This document shows, in pieces, positions 56,104-64,000 of a stretch of DNA of 64,000 nt (position 1 is its first letter; every line of letters starts with the position of its first letter). The notes under the pieces were generated by a model. The model made no database searches and was not told the origin of the DNA. It saw only the letters and a program-made list of their open reading frames with translations. A program made the translations under genes and the position numbers. The DNA is from Euborellia annulipes (Eukaryota; Arthropoda; Insecta; Dermaptera; Anisolabididae). Where the stretch lies: assembly GCA_023213315.1 (NCBI GenBank), contig JAKCPI010015045.1, positions 48,843-112,842 on the forward strand, given 5' to 3'.

Positions 56104-56280
56104 GTGAACTCATTCATTTATAAAATTACATTAACTTTAAAATCAACCCTCTCCCCATGCTTTCTTCCCCCCCCCCCCCCTCTAAGCCCTTTGATTGACT
56201 TGTTAAATCAGCCAAGAAATTATAACCGCGAAATTGATAAATCTATTAGAATGGTTATTTTGGTTGTCTATCTTTATAGC
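55321..56280. other. Non-coding stretch with microsatellites
   Basis: A (TTG)n run near 55857-55881 and a (TA)n run near 56073-56100; otherwise AT-rich. The short ORFs are not convincing. Confidence 0.45.
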
Positions 56281-56544
56281 CAGGGCGGATACAAGGGGAG
56301 GGGGTTAAAGGGGAGTAATAACCCCCCTTCCGAAATATGAGAAAAATATTTTTTTTGGAAATTAAATTTTATTTTTATTTATCTCTTAAAAATTTGATTT
56401 GTATATATATTCTGGTAAACAAGTACAGAATGCCCTTTTAAATTACCGAAAATGAGAAAAAACTGTACTGTGCAACCAATCACACCAGATTACCCCCCCC
56501 CCCCACACACACACACCCGAGAAACTCCTCTGGATCCGCTCTTG
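56281..56544. mobile_element. hAT-like MITE, aged
   Basis: CAGGGCGGATACAAGGGG at the left and CTCTGGATCCGCTCTTG at the right face each other. The flanks are too diverged to show a clear duplication. A scrap of the family H hairpin (CCAATCACACCAGAT) lies inside. Confidence 0.55.
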
Positions 56545-56712
56545 TTTTGTAGTAACAAACAAAAAAAGTATGTAAAATTTTTTATTCCACATCTGTCAGG
56601 TAAGTTGATTCATAGAACAAATTATCTAAAGTATCCACTATATAAATTATTATTTTAATTAACTTTTATGACTCATTTCTTTTTTGTATTTCCTTTTTAG
56701 TCCATGCCATAT

Positions 56713-56875
56713 ACCAGAGCCGGATCCAGAGAACAATTTTTCTTTGAGAAGGTAATATTTTTTTGCAGAGCATTATTACAAAATTTTTATTTCTTTAAGT
56801 GTTTAGGGGAGGGGGGATGTCCTCATATTTTTGCCTCTCTCCTTCAAAACCGAAATCCTAGCTTCGCTACTTCTG
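56713..56875. mobile_element. Possible hAT-like MITE
   Basis: CAGAGCCGGATCCAGAG at the left and TAGCTTCGCTACTTCTG at the right resemble the other ends. No duplication is visible. Confidence 0.3.
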
Positions 56876-57174
56876 GTAGTACTTCATTTAAATCTAAATA
56901 CTGTAATTACATAATCAATTTAAAAATAATTAAATTTTTTTTATTTCAATTCGTCTAGAAATTTGATCAAATCGGTTCAAATAATTTGAGTAAAGTAGTT
57001 AATGAAATTTTAATTTAGTTACTGGTTTTCGAAGTATAAATGTGTTGAGCCTAGCAGTCTAGAAATATTTTTCTTGTTTATTGGTGTCGTCATTATAGAA
57101 TAAATTTCTGGGCTTTAACGAAGGTGATATGATCCTCTTTCTATCGGAATGCAACGTTTCGTAACGCTTTAACA

Positions 57175-57572
57175 CAGGGGCGTATATAGGGGGGAGGGGG
57201 GGGGGCGAGGGGGCCCGGGTCCCACTGAAATTTTCTAAATGCATATAGATCTATAGGGAAATAGAGACAATAATGGGTCTCGCCCCCCCCCCCCCCGAAA
57301 AGTTTGCTCGGTCCCGCAGCACGAAAATCCCAGGTTCCGCGAAAGAGTGAAATGTTCCTCGAACGGCACATGGGAAAAATTTTGCTTCTCTAAAAAAAGA
57401 AAAAAGGTAAAATATTTTTACGGACGGGGAAAAATTTTGGTTCCGCAAAAGAGGAAATGTTCCACGAAATCAAAATTTTGGTTCCGCGAAAAACAAAACT
57501 TTTCGCAGAAAAATTTTTTGAGAACAGGGCCCCCCCCCCCCCCCCCGAAAAGAAATTCTATATACACCCCTG
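57175..57572. mobile_element. hAT-like MITE, complete
   Basis: CAGGGGCGTATATAGGGG and CTATATACACCCCTG ends with the exact duplication CTTTAACA (57167-57174, 57573-57580). Same family as 39924-40183 and 18615. Inner GGTTCCGCGAAA motifs repeat several times. Confidence 0.88.
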
Positions 57573-57580
57573 CTTTAACA

Positions 57581-58194
57581 TGAATCGAAAGTAAAAGTTT
57601 TTAAAAATCCTTATGGAACTTTTTATCAAATCTCAATTATCTAATATAGATAAATAAACCTAATTAATTTTGGGATGTACCTAATTAAAACGCACAATTT
57701 AAGAATGTAAATGGAGGAGGGAGATTTAGTCGTGATTTTTTTTGTCCGCAACGAAATAATTTAACCTTAGCCTCCACAAACATAGACTATATTTCCAATA
57801 TAAAGGAAACCTTGTCCTTAATCATAATGCCATTACTAAGTGATTAGAATGAGTCTATGAACATATCGTGACAGAGTTTAAAAGCGAAAACGGATGTCTT
57901 TTTTTTGCTAGAATTATACCTATTTACCTGTATAATTATAGTATATAGAGCAATAGAAGATTCATTTAGCGAGTTTATTAATACCTAAATATATAGTATT
58001 TTCTTAAGAGAGAGAGAAGAGTTCTCTTATCGGGTTTAACAGCCGACATTTCCTGGCAGAGAAAATGACAGAATGTCGGAGAGGATTGAACTGGCGAATT
58101 AGAAAAGATAATTAAAAAAGATCAGGAGAGATTAAGAAAGGAAAAAAAATAAGAATAAAAAGTTTTAAAACAATTTAACAAAGGCATATAACCC
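57581..58194. other. Non-coding stretch
   Basis: AT-rich unique sequence; nothing recognised. Confidence 0.4.
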
Positions 58195-58449
58195 CAGGGG
58201 CGGTTTAAAGGGGGGGGGGGGGGGGGGCGAGGGGCGATCGCCCCCCGAGAAGAAATTCACAATGTTATAAAAACTAGTAATCTAAAGAAATTATGATTTC
58301 CGGGCTTTAATTTCAATTGAATTTGTTACCAATCAATTTAAATAAATAGCAAAGGGGTCTAAATGGCCATAGATGCCGACAAAATCCTTAAATAAAAAAA
58401 ATAAAAAAAAAAACCGCCCCCCCGTCAAAATTGCATTAATCCGCCACTG
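58195..58449. mobile_element. hAT-like MITE with internal SINE piece
   Basis: CAGGGGCGGTTTAAAGG and CATTAATCCGCCACTG ends with the exact 8-bp duplication TATAACCC (58187-58194, 58450-58457). Between 58305 and 58395 a SINE 3' part (TAAATGGCCATAGATGCCG) is included. Confidence 0.85.
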
Positions 58450-58790
58450 TATAACCCCTCTCTTTAATTTTACAACTATACATTTTGGAAACAGGATCAT
58501 AATAAGAAAGGGGCTCTCGTCTCGGTGTACTTATACACAGTATGAATTAACGGGGTTTTTAAGCTGAAAATACGAATTATAAGACGTTTTAAGTGTCCTC
58601 AAGCATAAAAGTGATACGAATTACCGAAGGTTACTGAAAGGCATTGTCTTTATATCTGTTATCGGGATTTTCTCTGTGGACCGGTAAATTTTTATTATCG
58701 GGATTCCACGGTGTAAGATATGTATTGATAATATGGTATAACTTATAGTAAAATAATTATAGATTTCATGAGAAACTGCTCCTTACCAGA

Positions 58791-59049
58791 CAGTGGCGGA
58801 TCCAGGAGTTTATCGGGGGGGGGTAATCTGGTGTGAATGGTCGCACAGCACACAATTTTTTCTTATTATCGGTAATTAAAAGATGTATTCTGTAGTTGTT
58901 TACCAGTATATATATACAAATCAAATTTGTAAGTATTAGTTTTTAAAATTTTATATTAAAAAATACAATTTTTTTCCCAAAAAAAAAATGTTCTCAAATC
59001 TCGGGGGGGGGGGTAATTACCCCCTTTACTTCCCCTGTATCCGCCCTTG
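58791..59049. mobile_element. hAT-like MITE carrying a family H hairpin scrap
   Basis: CAGTGGCGGATCCAGG and CTGTATCCGCCCTTG ends; the flanks TTACCAGA and TATCAAGA agree at six of eight positions. Inside, TAATCTGGTGTGAATGG and GCACAGCACACAATTTT are from the family H end. Confidence 0.65.
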
Positions 59050-59309
59050 TATCAAGATCCTTTTTTAGTGAATTTTCTCCATCTCACAAAGAGTTAGACA
59101 AGATTTTGTCATTAAGTGGTTTTGAACGAGTTGTTTTCAACTCAGGATTATAAGCATCAAAATCTCGACATCTCGACATGATTCCAAATTTTCATATGTG
59201 TATATTAACATATACATATAGGTAAGAGAAAGTAAAAATTAAAAAATAATAAATTTCTCTATTATTTGGGTTTCAGATTTAATTATTCTAGCCCCTATAT
59301 AGCAAATTT

Positions 59310-59480
59310 TATTTAAGCCATTTGGATACCAAATGGCTTAAATAAGAATGCCTGGACCCCAAATACATATATATTCAAATATCGGTTATCGTCAAGTCTT
59401 ATATAGTCTGAGTTGCCGAAAAGACTATCTGAATGTGTTTGTGTGAGTGTGATAGAGAAAAAAGTGTGAGTGTTTTTTTA
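59310..59480 (+). repeat. Main SINE, 3' part
   Basis: The GCCATTTGGATACCAAATGG stem, GCCTGGACCCC, TATATAGTCTGAGTTGCCG and a GTGTTTGTGTGAGTGTG tail. Confidence 0.7.
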
Positions 59481-60675
59481 AAAGAAAAGAAAAATTTGGA
59501 AAATTTCTCTTATTAATGTCATTAATATTTAACAGAAAGTAAATTTGTCGGATGCAATTTTTAAATCATTTAGGCCTAATTTCCTTTAAAATTATTTTAC
59601 CTCACCTAATAAACATTCAAGGTGAATTCATTAATAATTGATTATTTATTATACTCATAAACAGTTCAATTTAAATAAAAAACAAAATGAGAGAATAGAA
59701 TGATTATACACTCGGTATGATATTATAGAATCGTGATTTTTGTCCATATTCATTCTACAACATAATAATTGGATGAAACGGACAAAAATTTTTTTTTTTT
59801 TTATTCTAAACGTTTTTACCTTGCTTCGTTGATTTATTAACTAAAAAATTTGATTTTGTTATCGCATAATTGCTGTTTGGGGCGTAAAAAACAAACATTA
59901 TTTTTTTTTTAATTTGAATTGATGAATGAAAGAATAAATAAACAGAAAATTTCATTTTTTATATAAAAAAAAAAAAAATTAATATTTCTTTTAGTAACAT
60001 AATAAATTTTTGGGATAGCCAATTACTTAATTATTTGAAAATCTAATTTTATTTGTTCTTGACAAATAGGTAATAATTTGAATCCAATCTTCCCGCCTCT
60101 TTTTTTCTTTTAATATTCTTGACATTTAGAGGTAATTGGTGGTTTAGGGGAATTTTTAAGAAATGAAGGACGAAATTTTAATCATAGAGATCAGAGATTC
60201 TCTTATTAAAAGAAATCCTAATGATCCGAATTTCTTTCAAAGACTAACGATATTTTTTTTCTATTCAGTACCAAATCAAATTGGATTTTCTTTTGATTAA
60301 ATGTATATTTTTATTAAAATTTAAAAAAAAAATTTATCTGATAAAAAATATTTTGCCCAACTCTAGAGTCTGAGGCTTACCAATGGTAGTACTTAGCAAT
60401 AGTAATATTATGAAAAAACCTTAACTTTTTAAAAAAATTAATTAAAAATTTCATGTCGAGATTTTGATGGATATACACGATACTTTCTCTCTCTATATAT
60501 TAGCATGGCAAGAAAAAAGTAAAAATTAATTAATTAACCTTTAAATGCAGCAGAAGCCCTGAGAGGGGCAAATTAAAAAAATATTCATTTTATATAAATA
60601 GAAATTAAAAATTGAAATGTCAAAATAGGATTAGAAATAAATTAGGATTTATTTCTGTTTATTTTAATGATTTAA
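59481..60675. other. Non-coding stretch
   Basis: AT-rich; a family H scrap near 60450-60530 (CATGTCGAGATTTTGATGG). Confidence 0.4.
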
Positions 60676-61466
60676 GGTTGTTCGGACATTAAAGCACTTT
60701 GGTAGATTAAAAGCTAATTTTTTAATATGTTATTAATCACTATCAAATACGTATAAAATAAAATTTTGAAGCAGATCTGACACAGGGTTATCGTGTAATT
60801 AATTTTTAAAAAATTGAAATTTAACATGTAGCCTATGGGGAATAACGACGAAATTCACACATATCGAATTATATAGGCATCTGTGCAAATGATACAAAAA
60901 CAAAAAAACTTACATTTTATTAATTCACTTCCGAGGAATACGTTAAAAATAAAACCAAAAGTTTCTGCCGACCGCTTTTAAAGATATTTTAACAAGAAAG
61001 TCAAAAAATTCTCCAAAATGACAGTCGCTAATATTTAAAAATAATGAATTCTCGAGAGTCAGACCAGCCTGGCAACGTCGCATAGCATAAGTGTCTTATC
61101 TCTATGTCAGATACATTTTTTTTTTTCAATTTTACAATATTTTTCTCGCAAATCGTCCATTGTGTTTAAACTGATTTGCATTAAACATTGTAATATATTA
61201 AATAAAATAAAATTTAAGGCGTTTAAGATTTAAAATAGATAGTTGATGAATGCAATGTTGCCAGTTCTATATTACGTGAAATACTGCTCAAGTCGAAAGT
61301 CATTCATTTATTATTTTTGGTAATTAAATTATTAACTTAATCCAATTATAAACTATGATAGGTCACGACTAAATTATAATAAGGAATTTTGGCATTCAAA
61401 TTTTTAATTTTATTTAAAAAAAAATTTAGATTCTATTATGACTTACGATGTACTATCCGAACAACC
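60676..61466. mobile_element. TTAA-flanked element (piggyBac-like), second family
   Basis: GGTTGTTCGGA at the left and TCCGAACAACC at the right lie exactly between TTAA tetranucleotides (60672-60675, 61467-61470). 791 bases, non-coding. The ends are short, so superfamily assignment is tentative. Confidence 0.6.
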
Positions 61467-61539
61467 TTAATTAAAAAACAAAAATAAAAAAACAATCGAT
61501 TGTGAGCAATTCTGTAATGCAATCAGTTGAATTAAATTA

Positions 61540-61766
61540 CAGTAGGGTCTTGCTAATCCGAACTTCGATACTCCGGTGTAACGGCTAATCCGGTAATTTA
61601 AGAAAACAAAGTGTGATTACAGATTTTTTCAAGAGATAAATATGTATGCATTATATAGTATTATGATGGATAAATTTTGATTTATATTAAATGTTACGGG
61701 TAATCCGGGATTTTCAGAATTCGGCATAGGACCGGTTCTGTTTAGGCCGGATTAGCAAGACTACTG
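61540..61766. mobile_element. pogo-like MITE, complete
   Basis: CAGTAGGGTCTTGCTAATCC and GGATTAGCAAGACTACTG are inverted repeats, flanked by TA on both sides. It is an intact relative of the interrupted copy at 41539-43004. Confidence 0.85.
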
Positions 61767-61885
61767 TAAATGGGAGAAATTAAGAGAATAATAATATTAA
61801 AAAATTGTTGGTATGCAAACACAATAGATACGTAAGAGATAGAATAATCTAACTGTACACCTCCCTCCCTCCAAAAAATTCGTAT

Positions 61886-62215
61886 TACTTTCTTCTACAT
61901 ATGTATGTAATATATAGAGAGAAAGTATTGCGATCATGTCAAATATTCGATGTCGAGATTTTGATGGATATTCATGTTTTGAGGTCCCCTGAGTCGAAAA
62001 TAGTGGGTCCCGCAAATTGGTCTGTGTGTGTGTGTGTGTGTTTATGGACATTTTTAGGCATGAAAAATGAGCTACGAGGTTGAAATTTTATATTTAAGTT
62101 AAGAACCCCCCCCTAGGGCGTGAAAATAAGCTTTTAAACAAAATCGGTTAAAAACTACTAATAGTTTACTGATGTACTTTTTCAGTTTTTTCGATTTTCT
62201 CAAAATTTGCTCAAT
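61886..62215 (+). repeat. Family H left half
   Basis: TACTTTCTTCTACATATG..TATATAGAGAGAAAGTATTG, CGATGTCGAGATTTTGATGG, a (GT)n run and TTACTGATGTACTTTTTCAG; it stops before the X-box. Confidence 0.65.
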
Positions 62216-62267
62216 TTTTTTTATTATTTATTCTTATTTATTATTTTATTTATAAAACTAGCTATCA

Positions 62268-62349
62268 TTTGGAAAATTGCTCGCTGTGACTAATGTTCGC
62301 GTCTCCCCTTAGACAAGTCCGCGCCTTCCCAGTTTGGAAAACGCTGCTC
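62268..62349. mobile_element. Right end of the 2821-3265 hAT-like family
   Basis: TTTGGAAAATTGCTCGCTG, CGTCTCCCCTTAGACAAGTCC and GTTTGGAAAACGCTGCT match the 3' part of that element. Confidence 0.6.
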
Positions 62350-63627
62350 TAAAGAGTTCGTATCTTCTTTCATTAAATCAAATTTTTGAAACAAAAAATA
62401 TTTTTTTTTACTCGATATTCTAAAAAAAAACTTTGAATGAATGATGTTAAATATTACATAACGGTGACGTATCATTCATTGAGTCAGAGTTTTTGACGAA
62501 GTCGCGTATTTTTTTTTTTTTTTCTTATGACAATCGTAGACTAATAATAAATAATAAACTTCCGGGATCTCCCTGTTTTCATAAATAATAAATGTAATTA
62601 CGGATCATTTGTTTTTCTTTCTATTTTCCATAATAAAATTAAGATTGCAATTTCTAGTAGTCAAGATGAAGAAACAGCAATTGGTAATGTCGAATAAAAA
62701 TCAATTTCAGAGATGTTAAGTAAAATGAAATGCTTCAGATTTTATTTTATTGATCATCTGATTGATTAATTAAAAATCAAACCCCTTCTACAGAGAGTTT
62801 CATTAATCTTTGACTTTTATGCTTTTCTAAAATTGAAAATTTTTTCTCCTCTTAAATTGAGAGTAGAAAAATAATTGCTTGAGTTTTTTTTTTTAATTAA
62901 AAAAAAAAATTAATTAGGATTAAGTTTCAGTGGGTTAGAGGGGATTTTTTTTATTTTTAACCATTTTACTTGATGTTAATATACGTATACCTATACAGAG
63001 AAAAAGGCTTCATATCAAAAGTTCGATATCGAGATTTTAATGGAAATACCGGTTTTGAGGAACCCTGAGTTAAAAAAGGGTCTCTCAAAAAAGAAATATT
63101 TCTATTTATGAATTTAAGGTAGGCCTATATAATTTAACATCGCGAAATAGAAATATTCTAATCTCGAATATCTAATATCTAATTAAATTTATTGTAAAAT
63201 AAATGATTTTCAATAAGTTTTCATTCCGGAAGAGGATTTCATTCGAGGACGAGAATTCATTTGTTTTTCCCAACACGCGAGGTCGCCGAAAACGAATTCT
63301 CCAAATTCAAGAACAGATTGTATTAAATATTTCATTAATTCATTTTATTAATATTTAATTTCCTCTGGATTAGTGAAAATTTCATTGAACGCTTTTGAGT
63401 GAAAGTTTAAAATCATGTGTGTAGGGGGTTTTCTGGATTCAAAGATGTTTTCGATTAATTGTTATAAATCATAAGTATGTATGGTACAATACTGATTTCT
63501 TAACAAAATCAATAATATGTATATTATTAATATTTAGATTTTTTTGTAAATGTGTTTAAGCTTTTCTTCTTCGGCATGTGAGGCCATTCACATCCCCTCC
63601 TATTTATATTCCAATTAAATTGGAATA
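62350..63627. other. Non-coding stretch
   Basis: AT-rich; family H scrap near 62980-63060 (GTTCGATATCGAGATTTTAATGG) and a weak SINE-like piece near 63545-63620. No gene. Confidence 0.4.
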
Positions 63628-64000
63628 GGGTGGGTCGTTTTGCCACTTTTTTTCGGAGCGAAATGTAATACCCGGCAAAAGTGGCCCACCCAGATGGACA
63701 TTACAGATATAAATATTTTTTCAAATCGGACAATATCTTCTTTGAGAATTTTAACCTCAAAGTTTTGAAATTTCAACCGAAAATCCAAAAATTGTCAATA
63801 AATTTTAATAAGGTTAAAGCAAACATATTTTTTTAGGTAATGAGATCTCATTTCCGATGAAAACTGACATTGTAGCCTGAACATACCAATTATAATGCCC
63901 CTAGTAGGGCCAGAAATGCCTCATCTGGTGCCAAAAATGGGGCAAATTCAGTAGAATTAAGCAGTTTATGTATTTCTAGGGCGGGTCGTTTAGCCACATT
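63628..64000. repeat. Repeat running off the window end
   Basis: GGTGGGTCGTTTTGCCAC at the left and GGCGGGTCGTTTAGCCAC at the very end are direct copies. It may be part of a larger element continuing beyond the window. Confidence 0.35.

Noticed and set aside
56713..56880. Complete hAT-like MITE with duplication
   Set aside because: Ends resemble the family but the flanks do not match, so it is kept only as a weak candidate.

Overview
This is a eukaryotic, strongly AT-rich and repeat-saturated genomic window. It holds one clearly supported protein-coding gene. An arthropod source is well supported: the gene carries a Rebers-Riddiford (chitin_bind_4) cuticle domain, has long introns with GT-AG borders, and is surrounded by tRNA-derived SINEs, hAT, pogo and TTAA-type MITEs and ribozyme-like inverted repeats. 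I cannot decide between a crustacean, chelicerate or other arthropod from sequence alone.

The gene runs on the + strand from about 12.05 kb (first coding exon not firmly located) to a TGA at 27407. Ten exons can be read. The protein is a secreted cuticle protein in this order: end of a signal peptide, charged linker, one RR chitin-binding domain, a His/Asp/Glu-rich stretch with six consecutive histidines, then about 1,550 residues of Gly-X-Y repeat. The repeat is first Gly-Pro-Gly/Gly-Tyr-Pro rich and then almost pure Gly-Gln-Pro. A Cys-bearing, non-repetitive C-terminal domain of about 150 residues follows. About 1,890 residues are visible. From exon 3 on, every internal exon starts and ends in phase 1. 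The reading frame is broken once in exon 5 (a 7-G run) and about ten times in exon 8, whereas exons 6, 9 and 10 are perfectly open. Assembly error in the repeat is the simplest explanation.

The left flank (1-12 kb) and right flank (27.4-64 kb) are transposon graveyards. Several elements have exact target-site duplications that I could read: hAT-like MITEs with 8-bp duplications, two TTAA-flanked elements, and pogo-like MITEs flanked by TA. A 600-700 bp interspersed family ends in a long hairpin, and six of its copies carry an intact RFX X-box palindrome (GTTGCCATGGTAAC). Between about 34 and 46 kb there is a dense group of inverted-repeat elements. Their arms carry hammerhead-ribozyme-like motifs (CTGANGA, helix II, GAAAC, cleavage C, then a closing helix I), as known for Penelope-like retroelements. 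Outside the main gene only weak coding candidates are seen: two homologous small minus-strand exons at 30.4 and 41.1 kb, and short ORFs near 8.2, 33.5, 35.0 and 47.6 kb.
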